The translations under genes were made by a program, and so were the position numbers. From IMG/VR virus record IMGVR_UViG_3300041955_000190, positions 1 through 26,547 of that record: DNA of 26,547 nt; one strand, given 5' to 3'. Under the pieces are notes generated by a model. It was not told the DNA's origin. It searched no databases and saw only the letters and a program-made list of their open reading frames with translations. Below are positions 6,255 to 11,122 of the stretch, piece by piece. Numbering within the stretch: position 1 is the stretch's first letter; the number at the start of each line of letters is the position of its first letter. This stretch comes from a virus.

Positions 6255-6340
6255 GCCGAAGTGGTGGAATTGGCAGACACACCCGACTCAGAATCGGACG
6301 GTTAACAGCCATAGGGGTTCGACTCCCCTCCTCGGCACCA
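6255..6340 (+). tRNA. tRNA-Leu(CAG)
   Basis: Acceptor GCCGAAG / CCTCGGC with one A-C mismatch, D loop GAATTGGCAGAC, anticodon arm CCGA-CTCAGAA-TCGG with CAG, class II variable arm (GGTTAACAGCC), T arm AGGGG-TTCGACT-CCCCT, CCA encoded. Confidence 0.88.
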
Positions 6341-6356
6341 ATATTTGCTAGAAAGG

Positions 6357-6431
6357 CTATATTTACTGTTCAGTGAACATTGCTTAAACGGTAAATATAG
6401 ACCGATTACAACGGTTTACGGGTTTAATCGG
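6357..6431 (+). repeat. Two adjacent hairpins (AT-rich inverted repeats)
   Basis: CTATATTTACTGTT (6357-6370) pairs with AACGGTAAATATAG (6387-6400), 14 positions with a single G-U; the loop contains the smaller GTTC/GAAC dyad. Directly after it CCGATTA (6402-6408) pairs with TAATCGG (6425-6431). The 103-bp gap between two Leu tRNAs is filled by these two stems. It may be a processing signal, an operator or a small RNA. Confidence 0.55.
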
Positions 6432-6443
6432 CACAAAGATTAT

Positions 6444-6529
6444 GCGGTTATGGCGGAATGGCAGACGCGCTAGGCTCAAACCCTAGTGGGGGCAACCCCG
6501 TGGAGGTTCGACTCCTCTTAGCCGCACCA
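6444..6529 (+). tRNA. tRNA-Leu(CAA)
   Basis: Acceptor GCGGTTA / TAGCCGC, anticodon arm CTAGG-CTCAAAC-CCTAG with CAA, class II variable arm (GGGGGCAACCCC), T arm GGAGG-TTCGACT-CCTCT, CCA encoded. Confidence 0.92.
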
Positions 6530-6534
6530 AGTTT

Positions 6535-6618
6535 GCACGAGTGGCGTAACGGCAGCCGCGCTCGCCTTAGGAGCGAGTCCCGAAAGGGGTGGAGGTTCGA
6601 TTCCTCTCTCGTGCACCA
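6535..6618 (+). tRNA. tRNA-Leu(TAG)
   Basis: Acceptor GCACGAG / CTCGTGC perfect, anticodon arm CTCGC-CTTAGGA-GCGAG with TAG, class II variable arm (TCCCGAAAGGGG), T arm GGAGG-TTCGATT-CCTCT, CCA encoded. Its acceptor 5' strand GCACGAG recurs in the aberrant RNA at 6106-6249, suggesting common origin. Confidence 0.92.
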
Positions 6619-6645
6619 AATTCCTAGCCAAATCCTTTCCCATCA

Positions 6646-6654
6646 TGGTAGAAT
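6646..6654 (+). promoter_or_regulatory. Extended -10 promoter TGGTAGAAT for a leaderless transcript
   Basis: TG-G-TAGAAT ends 6 bases before the ATG at 6661, so the expected transcript start (+1) falls on the A of the start codon. No SD is present. The same spacing recurs at 8010-8025. Confidence 0.5.
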
Positions 6655-6660
6655 AGCTAC

Positions 6661-6861
6661 ATGTATCCACCCGTCCGCCATGCCCACTGCTGGAACATCC
6701 CCGCTACTGCGGATTGTCCCGTGGACCTGTGCATAATCCAAGACGAGCGTGGGCTGATCTCTCTTGACAACACGGCTCAGGGCTGGCACCCGATCAATAA
6801 CCCGGAACTTCTTCGCTGGACAATGTTCAAAATCTGGTTGGACAAGGAACTAGACAGATGA
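6661..6861 (+). CDS. Small unknown protein (66 aa), probably leaderless
   Basis: Begins MYPPVRHAHCWNIP, contains two Cys near CPVDLCIIQDERG, and ends with an amphipathic helix (LLRWTMFKIWLDKELDR). No SD precedes the ATG; a promoter-like element at 6646 would start transcription at the initiation codon. The stop overlaps the next start (ATGA), so the two genes form an operon inside the tRNA array. No family recognised. Confidence 0.65.
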   Translation: MYPPVRHAHCWNIPATADCPVDLCIIQDERGLISLDNTAQGWHPINNPELLRWTMFKIWLDKELDR

Positions 6862-7187
6862 AACTCTCAAGACTCGCAGTAGACCGTGACGGCAACCTCG
6901 CCGCCATCGTAGTGACTAACGTGATCGACGAAGAGATCGATCTTCTCGTGCGCCCGCTGACGACCGAGGAACTCCGAAAGGTGGTCGAAACCTATAACGC
7001 CGTCGCCGATGCCGCCGAAGGTTCAAACCATCTTCCGTATCAGATGACGTTTCAACTTCTCAGGGAGACGGACATCGCCGAAGTATCCGTACAACACACC
7101 GCTGCGAAACTCTTTGGGGTCGATTTTGTTCCCTGCGGATTAGTTTGGTTTCCGGTTCGTGGCGAAAAAGACACGATCCATAAATAG
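6858..7187 (+). CDS. Unknown protein (109 aa)
   Basis: ATGA overlap with the upstream gene. The product has a beta-hairpin-like start (MKLSRLAVDRDGNLAAIVV), an acidic middle and a long helix (TTEELRKVVETYNAVADAAEG), then a C-terminal beta part ending VRGEKDTIHK. The last 13 codons and the bases after the stop are copied (46-nt repeat) at 11462-11507. Codon use looks like real coding sequence. No recognised family. Confidence 0.7.
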   Translation: MKLSRLAVDRDGNLAAIVVTNVIDEEIDLLVRPLTTEELRKVVETYNAVADAAEGSNHLPYQMTFQLLRETDIAEVSVQHTAAKLFGVDFVPCGLVWFPVRGEKDTIHK

Positions 7188-7194
7188 AGACGCT
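7149..7194 (+). repeat. 46-nt direct repeat, copy A (copy B 11462-11507)
   Basis: The two copies are aligned without net gap; the last 26 positions differ at one base (AGACACGATCCA-n-AAATAGAGACGCT). The repeat spans the last codons and TAG stop of the 109-aa gene and seven bases beyond. In copy B a TAG falls at the same place but no matching gene body precedes it. The AAATAGAGACGC part also resembles the candidate promoter motif. Confidence 0.65.
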
Positions 7195-7413
7195 ATGCCC
7201 ACCGCATGGCAGTAGGTGTTACGAGCACCTTGTGCGGATCGGCTAGACTCAACGGTATGTGACCGCATCAGTAAGTGTGGTTATCCGGCATCCGCGAGGA
7301 CCGGGAGAAGAGTCATGCTGGAGTGGAGAATCGGGAATCTCCAGCCGACCGGAAAATTGCAAGACGTTCTTGGGCGCACGGGGTCGGGGGTTCAAATCCC
7401 TCATCGCCGACCA
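7195..7413 (+). ncRNA. Structured gene-free stretch ending in a tRNA-like T arm and CCA
   Basis: No protein gene is seen. Helices include AGGTG-TTACGAG-CACCT (7214-7230, an anticodon-arm-like hairpin), GCTGGAG/CTCCAGC (7317-7323/7339-7345) and a clear T arm GGGGG-TTCAAAT-CCCTC (7386-7402), followed by ATCGCCG, A and CCA (7411-7413). I cannot find a 5' acceptor strand pairing well with ATCGCCG within normal tRNA length (TCGGCTA at 7239 pairs with TCGCCGA with one mismatch but is about 175 nt away). It is an interrupted tRNA, a tRNA remnant, or a larger RNA with a tRNA-like 3' end. Confidence 0.35.
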
Positions 7414-7424
7414 ATACCGAGGAA

Positions 7425-7484
7425 GGCGTATGGATGCTGGGGCGGTGTCCGGACACGTGAGTTCAATGCTCACTTCATACGCCA
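7425..7484 (+). ncRNA. Minimal tRNA-like hairpin ending GCCA
   Basis: GGCGTATGGA (7425-7434) pairs over 10 bp with TTCATACGCC (7474-7483). Read as a tRNA it gives a 7-bp acceptor GTATGGA / TTCATAC, discriminator G, CCA, and a perfect T arm GTGAG-TTCAATG-CTCAC stacked directly on the acceptor. Only 22 nt (7435-7456) remain where D and anticodon arms should be, and these contain the 12-nt palindrome GTGTCCGGACAC. Total 57 nt from 7428. It cannot be a decoding tRNA; it resembles a minihelix or tmRNA-type tRNA-like domain. Confidence 0.5.
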
Positions 7485-7660
7485 TCGGATTTTTCGAGTA
7501 AGCTCGTTTCGACGGGCGCGTGCGATGGCAGTGACCAAGTAGGGTCGTCCGCAAGGACGGTGGGAGCAGTACCGAACGGAAGCTGGGCACCATCGCCTCG
7601 ACGCCGCTGGATTCGTCCCCGGCAGGGGATGATTGGGTGCAAGACTAGCGGCAAGAGTTT
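7481..7660 (+). ncRNA. Multi-helix structured RNA region
   Basis: CGATGG at 7523-7528 can pair with either CCATCG at 7482-7487 or CCATCG at 7590-7595 (mutually exclusive). Further stems: CGTCC-GCAA-GGACG (7546-7559, GNRA loop), TCCCC-GGCA-GGGGA (7616-7629) nested inside GCCGCTGG/CTAGCGGC (7603-7610/7645-7652). No ORF of credible composition covers it. The GC-rich helices, short loops and tRNA-adjacent position suggest a folded RNA of unknown type. Confidence 0.4.
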
Positions 7661-7682
7661 CGGTGTTTGAAGGAGACAACAA

Positions 7683-7919
7683 ATGTTGATTTTTGAACCA
7701 GTAAAGTGCGGGCATTGCGAGAGTAAGGATTTCAAGATGGTTGAAAAGGGCATTGCAGAGTGCGCCAACGGACATCGGGGAGAAGTGACGGGGATGATTA
7801 CAATCGCCTCCACTACGATTTCACGTACCTTCAACCGCGAACAGGTCGAGGAAAACATGAAGCGGAACGATGATAAACTCCGCTTTGCGTACTCGTACCA
7901 CGAGCCCGTCGAGTTATAG
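7683..7919 (+). CDS. Small zinc-ribbon-like protein (78 aa)
   Basis: ATG preceded by GAAGGAG with 7-base spacing. C9-x2-C12 and C27-x3-H31 (ECANGHRGEV) look like a four-ligand zinc ribbon, followed by a Thr/Ser-rich strand and an amphipathic acidic C-terminus. It lies between structured RNA and tRNA-Pro. Function unknown. Confidence 0.7.
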   Translation: MLIFEPVKCGHCESKDFKMVEKGIAECANGHRGEVTGMITIASTTISRTFNREQVEENMKRNDDKLRFAYSYHEPVEL

Positions 7920-7925
7920 CGATTT

Positions 7926-8002
7926 CGGGGAGTAGCTCAGCTTGGTAGAGCACACCGTTCGGGACGGTGGGGCCGCGAGTTCAAATCTCGCCTCCCCGAC
8001 CA
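7926..8002 (+). tRNA. tRNA-Pro(CGG)
   Basis: Acceptor CGGGGAG / CTCCCCG perfect, D arm GCTC...GAGC, anticodon arm CACCG-TTCGGGA-CGGTG with CGG, T arm GCGAG-TTCAAAT-CTCGC, discriminator A, CCA encoded. A classic class I cloverleaf. Confidence 0.94.
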
Positions 8003-8009
8003 AGATTTG

Positions 8010-8018
8010 TGGTAGAAT
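8010..8018 (+). promoter_or_regulatory. Extended -10 promoter TGGTAGAAT for a leaderless transcript
   Basis: TG-G-TAGAAT begins 7 bases after tRNA-Pro and ends 6 bases before ATG 8025, placing +1 on the start codon, exactly as at 6646-6661. A GAGG sits only one base before the ATG, too close to act as a normal SD. Confidence 0.5.
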
Positions 8019-8024
8019 TGAGGT

Positions 8025-8537
8025 ATGAGATCGAAGCAAAAACGTGTCTGGACGGGTATGGGTGTAGATGACAGCATCCGTGGGCATGAGAGTGTTCACA
8101 AGGGAACAGCGACAGAAGCTCACGTGACGGCGGATTTGATAGACCTTAGGGCGATAGTTTTACGACCGTTCGACTCTAACCCAGACTATGACCTCGTGAT
8201 TCAAGTCGGTGTCGGCCATCCGTGGAAAAGATTCTTGTCGATTCAGTGCAAATCGGGTCGGTTGCATGATGACGGGACGTGGGAGTTCAAAACCGCTGAT
8301 AATAAAGGACGAACCTATAGGGGGAGAGTGGATTTGATTGCGGCTTATACTGCGGATCGAACGCTTCTGATTCGACCCGAAGAGGTCGGCAAGGTGGTTT
8401 ATATCAGGTCTGCCCCGACGAAAAACAAGCAGCGGAAGAAAATCAGGATGGTGGAAGACTACGACGCGCAGCTTGTGCTCATGCGGTTAGTTGAACAGTG
8501 GCGAGCGGAGTATGAAACCCAGCACCCAGAGGTTTGA
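8025..8537 (+). CDS. PD-(D/E)XK endonuclease, I-Ssp6803I-like homing type
   Basis: 170 residues. The motifs appear in the expected order: K26-G-x3-E31 at the start of a helix (HKGTATEAHVTADL), NPDYDLVIQV with catalytic D56, and SIQCKSGR with Q74-x-K76, followed by a beta strand and VDLIAAYTADRTLLIRPEEV. This matches the PDDEXK family that includes the cyanobacterial tRNA-fMet intron endonuclease. It is free-standing here, just after tRNA-Pro, so it could home into a tRNA gene, or act as a small nuclease of another kind. No intron is visible in the adjacent tRNA. Confidence 0.75.
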   Translation: MRSKQKRVWTGMGVDDSIRGHESVHKGTATEAHVTADLIDLRAIVLRPFDSNPDYDLVIQVGVGHPWKRFLSIQCKSGRLHDDGTWEFKTADNKGRTYRGRVDLIAAYTADRTLLIRPEEVGKVVYIRSAPTKNKQRKKIRMVEDYDAQLVLMRLVEQWRAEYETQHPEV

Positions 8538-8606
8538 ATGCGATTTTTGAGAAAACTCACGGCTCTTTTTCGGCGGGATCAGTATCGTCCTATAGGGACT
8601 TGGTAA
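8538..8606 (+). CDS. Tiny basic ORF (22 aa), doubtful
   Basis: ATG directly follows the nuclease stop (TGAATG). The peptide begins MRFLRKLTALFRRDQ and is strongly basic. It overlaps a dyad that may be an operator, so it may be coincidental. Confidence 0.25.
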   Translation: MRFLRKLTALFRRDQYRPIGTW

Positions 8607-8623
8607 ATACCAAACCCTATAGA
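8590..8623 (+). promoter_or_regulatory. Nested dyad: probable operator or hairpin before the 116-aa gene
   Basis: CTATAGGG (8591-8597, with flanks) pairs with CCCTATAG (8616-8623), and the perfect palindrome GGTAAATACC (8602-8611) lies in the centre. The right arm runs into TATAGATAGGGGAC, whose AGGGGA can act as SD for ATG 8635. Symmetry suggests a repressor site or an RNA hairpin that controls the SD. Confidence 0.45.
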
Positions 8624-8634
8624 TAGGGGACCGC

Positions 8635-8985
8635 ATGGCAAAGATTCGTGTCGATGTGGATGGTCACGAGAAGGTTGACGTAAAGACCTTTGACCCATGG
8701 AAGACCGCTACGGAGAAGGGCGAGAGGATTTCGTTCATCGACGTGTGGCTGGCTGAGAGCCCCGTGACCTTGGAAGAACAAGCTGACGCCGAACGCGAGG
8801 TTGAGCATCTCACCAAGCTGGCAGCGGGCAGCAACCTATACCAAGGGTTCGAAACAGAGCTTGCCGAGATCAAGAGCAAGCCGTATGATGAAGTTGTGAG
8901 AGAGCAGGGGCAGATCGAGCTTTCAGAAGACGACACCCCAGTAGCGAAGCCGAAGAAGGCAACCGCGTTCTTTCCGAATTTTTAA
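8635..8985 (+). CDS. Unknown acidic protein (116 aa)
   Basis: Begins MAKIRVDVDGHEKVDVKTFDPW (beta strands), then a long acidic helix (TLEEQADAEREVEHLTKLA) and an acidic C-terminal tail ending KPKKATAFFPNF. Start supported by AGGGGA. It is separated from tRNA(CAT) by a short hairpin. No family recognised. Confidence 0.7.
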   Translation: MAKIRVDVDGHEKVDVKTFDPWKTATEKGERISFIDVWLAESPVTLEEQADAEREVEHLTKLAAGSNLYQGFETELAEIKSKPYDEVVREQGQIELSEDDTPVAKPKKATAFFPNF

Positions 8986-9016
8986 GATTCACCCACCACG
9001 TGTGGGAGGAACTGGG

Positions 9017-9033
9017 GAGTCGGTCACCGATTC
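9017..9033 (+). terminator. Weak hairpin, possible terminator
   Basis: GAGTCGG / CCGATTC around TCA, 7 bp with one G-U, followed by a TC-rich run (TCTTCCTTG). It separates the 116-aa gene from the next tRNA. Confidence 0.35.
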
Positions 9034-9043
9034 TCTTCCTTGC

Positions 9044-9120
9044 GCCTGCGTAGCTCAATTGGCTAGAGCAGCGGTCTCATAAGCCGAAGATGTGGGGTTC
9101 AAATCCCCTCGCAGGCACCA
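9044..9120 (+). tRNA. tRNA with anticodon CAT (elongator Met or Ile2)
   Basis: Acceptor GCCTGCG / CGCAGGC perfect, D arm GCTC...GAGC, anticodon arm CGGT-CTCATAA-GCCG, T arm TGGGG-TTCAAAT-CCCCT, CCA encoded. CAT could be Met or lysidine-modified Ile; the sequence alone does not decide. It is not an initiator, because positions 1 and 72 pair. Confidence 0.9.
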
Positions 9121-9427
9121 AATTTGTGCAGAACAGACGCACCTGTTCTTTGAAGGCCGTTCGGTAAGGCCCGAATGGTTATGATGTGCTGGCGGCTGAA
9201 ACGTCGCCGAAGTTTTCCCGCCCTTCGTTGAAAAGTAGGCTTGCCTTGGACCCGAGGTTATGGGGGCGTCCGACGTGATACGAATAGCGTCGGTTTTGTT
9301 CACCAAGTTTTAGGGAAGTCGGGAGTCTGCGGACCCTTCCGAGGCTATAGAGCCAAAAGCATCTGGCTATTAACTGCCCAAACACAGTATCGGATACCCG
9401 ACAATTCAAACACAGGAGGACGAGCAG
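9121..9427 (+). ncRNA. Gene-free stretch with several hairpins; possible structured RNA
   Basis: No credible ORF. Stems: GAACAG/CTGTTC (9131-9136/9143-9148), CCGTTCGG/CCGAATGG (9157-9164/9171-9178, 8 bp), GGCGGC/GTCGCC (9191-9196/9203-9208), CCGACG/CGTCGG (9270-9275/9288-9293) followed by TTTTGTT, then GGCT/AGCC (9352-9363). The fourth stem with its T-run may terminate an RNA starting just after the tRNA. The last 60 bases lead to a strong SD and a 12-codon ORF. Confidence 0.35.
9270..9300 (+). terminator. Possible intrinsic terminator
   Basis: 6-bp perfect stem CCGACG / CGTCGG with a 12-nt loop, followed by TTTTGTT. Confidence 0.45.
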
Positions 9428-9466
9428 ATGGCTACTAACCCTAGCAAGACCGCACATACCGCATAA
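9428..9466 (+). CDS. Tiny ORF (12 aa) with strong SD
   Basis: ATG is preceded by AGGAGGACGAGCAG (AGGAGG with 7-8 base spacing), one of the best SD sites in the window, yet the ORF encodes only MATNPSKTAHTA before TAA. It ends 27 bases before the start of the 99-aa gene. It could be a translated leader that sets expression of the following gene. Confidence 0.35.
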   Translation: MATNPSKTAHTA

Positions 9467-9493
9467 GGTGTGAGCGGTCGGGGAGTGAAAGCC

Positions 9494-9793
9494 ATGTCTC
9501 ATCCTACGTCCCGTGCCGAACGTCGGCACCAGCGTGATCGTGTAATTGCCCGTCGTAAATTCATCGTGACCCGCGTTTGGTCACGGGGTTCGTATAGCAC
9601 CAGCAGCGAGTCTACCAAGAAGTGGCTCGAAGAAATGCAATGGGGCGTCTATGCGAAATTCAACCTCAACTGCGGCTGCACACAGTGTCACGGGGCAAAG
9701 TATTTTTCCTGTGCCCACAAACGCCGCAAGGCCCTTCGTCATGCCGAGTCGCAAGCAGATTTTCGGCGAAAGGATAAAGTCGAAGGTAGATAA
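9494..9793 (+). CDS. Small basic Cys/His protein (99 aa), widespread phage type
   Basis: I choose ATG 9494 (GGGAG nine bases upstream) over the in-frame GTG 9470. The N-terminus is very basic (RAERRHQRDRVIARRKF), the middle has several Trp, and the C-terminal half has C60, C62, C65, H66, C73 and H75, which may bind zinc. Many phages, including those with large tRNA arrays, encode short proteins of this layout (basic N-terminus, then a CxCxxC patch and Arg-rich tail). No function is known. Confidence 0.75.
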   Translation: MSHPTSRAERRHQRDRVIARRKFIVTRVWSRGSYSTSSESTKKWLEEMQWGVYAKFNLNCGCTQCHGAKYFSCAHKRRKALRHAESQADFRRKDKVEGR

Positions 9794-10075
9794 TCTTTCA
9801 AAACTAGCGTATTACTGTAATGTGGGGTGCTGCTGGCGAGTGCAGGCGGCTTAATTTGGTGTCTGTTGCGTCCATGCCCTGATGTACCTCGGCACCCGCT
9901 CCGCAGCGGGACGCTTGACAAGCAGTGGGGGAGTTGATTCTTTGCGGATGTGTTCGGCTCCCCGACATTCAGCCGACGTGGTGCCCGACTCTGTTTGGTC
10001 GTCGTTTCCTCGGCCCCGAAAGTGGGCTCGTTGGGGGAAGGTGCACTTGCCGAGGTTTTTCTTTCTGGAGGCCGT
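9794..10075 (+). ncRNA. Gene-free stretch with strong hairpins upstream of a small gene
   Basis: CCCGCT-CCGC-AGCGGG (9895-9910), GGGGAG/CTCCCC (9928-9933/9958-9963), and CCTCGG/CCGAGG (10008-10013/10050-10055) with an inner GCCC/GGGC. The last stem is followed directly by TTTTTCTTT, and then by the SD of the gene at 10076. This order (terminator-like stem, T-run, SD) is what an attenuator or riboregulator leader looks like, but no known riboswitch class is recognised. Confidence 0.35.
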
Positions 10076-10270
10076 ATGGCTATTGCGCTGGACAAGAAGT
10101 TGTGTTTGAATGGGAATGCGACCGACCACATCTGGATTATGGTCGATGGCGATGAGCCCAACGTGATTGGTATTCGCATGGACTGCGGAGATTCTGGAAC
10201 GGTCTATGTGACTCGCGATCAGGCGAAAGAGTTAGCAGAACAGTTGCAGGACGTTTTGCAGAAGATTTAG
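10076..10270 (+). CDS. Small unknown protein (64 aa)
   Basis: ATG 10076 follows TGGAGG with 5-base spacing. The longer upstream frame has no SD. The product MAIALDKKLCLNGNATDHIW..., ending with helix DQAKELAEQLQDVLQKI, looks like a four-strand sheet plus one helix. Good codon use. No family recognised. Confidence 0.7.
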   Translation: MAIALDKKLCLNGNATDHIWIMVDGDEPNVIGIRMDCGDSGTVYVTRDQAKELAEQLQDVLQKI

Positions 10271-10744
10271 CCGAGTGGCCCGTGATTCAACTGGTTCAGT
10301 GGTCTCAGTAAGTGGGTGAATAGCCTGTCGGGGAGAAATAAATAATCTCCGAGCGAAGTTCAGACCGCCGCCCCCAGTATAAAAAACGCAGCAGCGGGGG
10401 GTGGATACCGTAAGGTCCACTGGAGGCACCCACGCTCAGGTACTCGACCACCTGTGGGTAGCCGTATCGGGATTCGAGCATAACCGAAAGGTGCTCGGCT
10501 AAAGTTTGGCAGTGAGCGGCTTTGCAAAAGAGGCCGTCAACCTGCCCGTCAGCCTTTGTCAAGCCGGGAGAAGTTCTCTTTAGAGCAGACGTTAAAACCG
10601 AAACGAGAACGTTACAATGTTAGTGGGGGCATTCATCCATTGCTCCAGTAGGGAAGTCGGCCCGAGTTCGGGATGCATCGCAGTCACCCGAGGGGGTTAG
10701 CCCCGTAGAAGGTGGATGTGGGCTCGGGCCGCAGTACAATTTGA
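10271..10744 (+). ncRNA. Large structured RNA candidate upstream of tRNA-fMet
   Basis: 474 bases without a credible gene but dense with stems: GGAGA/TCTCC (10332-10350 area), CCGCCCCC/GGGGGGTGG (10368-10375/10396-10404), ACC-GTAA-GGT (10407-10416), CGAGC-ATA-ACC-GAAA-GGT-GCTCG (10475-10497) and a long-range pair GGCCCGAG/CTCGGGCC (10659-10666/10723-10730) enclosing GGGG/CCCC. GNRA tetraloops (GTAA, GAAA) on GC-rich stems are typical of large tertiary-folded RNAs. Phage RNAs of the GOLLD and ROOL classes occur next to tRNAs, so this is a candidate for one of those or a new class. Confidence 0.45.
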
Positions 10745-10821
10745 CGCGGGGTGGAGCAGTCTGGTAGCTCGGAAGGCTCATAACCTTCAGGTCGAGGGTT
10801 CAAATCCCTCCCCCGCAACCA
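10745..10821 (+). tRNA. Initiator tRNA-fMet(CAT)
   Basis: Starts CGCGGGGTGGAGCAG, as bacterial initiator tRNA does. C1 faces A72 (3' strand CCCCGCA), the hallmark mismatch. D arm with AGCAGTCTGGTAGCTCG, anticodon loop CTCATAA, T arm GAGGG-TTCAAAT-CCCTC, CCA encoded. The anticodon stem is GAAGG/CCTTC, not the usual one with three consecutive G-C pairs. Confidence 0.92.
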
Positions 10822-11043
10822 TCTCTAAGATGACAGGCAAGAGTAGCCGTTGACCTAGCTGGCGAGTGTGAACGGTAATTTCGACCTGTCGGTTGCGCCA
10901 GCGTAATTTGTACAAATGCTGCTGTGAGGCATGTCGGGGCGGACTATTCACAGGCTTGTAGCAGACCCCGACACCAAGTTTCCCCAGTGAGGCGCACAGC
11001 GCCTTGCAAGTGGAGTCGCCTAGCGTCTCCCGGGGATCGAGTT

Positions 11044-11122
11044 GCGGGCGAGTGGATACGGATACATAAACCATACAAGCCTCATAAGCTTGTGATAGTC
11101 AGTTCGACTCTGACGCTCCGCA
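11044..11122 (+). pseudogene. Degraded tRNA, anticodon CAT
   Basis: Good anticodon arm CAAGC-CTCATAA-GCTTG and T arm GTCAG-TTCGACT-CTGAC, but the acceptor GCGGGCG / GCTCCGC has two mismatches next to the T arm, the D region is poorly paired, and the 3' end is A-CCC, not A-CCA. Probably a decayed or divergent tRNA. Confidence 0.6.

Noticed and set aside
7195-7680. tmRNA (split or whole)
   Set aside because: TTCGACGGG occurs at 7508 and a T arm with CCA ends at 7413, but there is no tmRNA 5' consensus, no tag reading frame ending in Ala-Ala, and the order is wrong.
7500-7680. Group I intron core (GCAAGACTAG at 7639-7648)
   Set aside because: The GACTA stretch resembles the P7 R element, but I could not find matching P3, Q and S elements or splice-site pairing.
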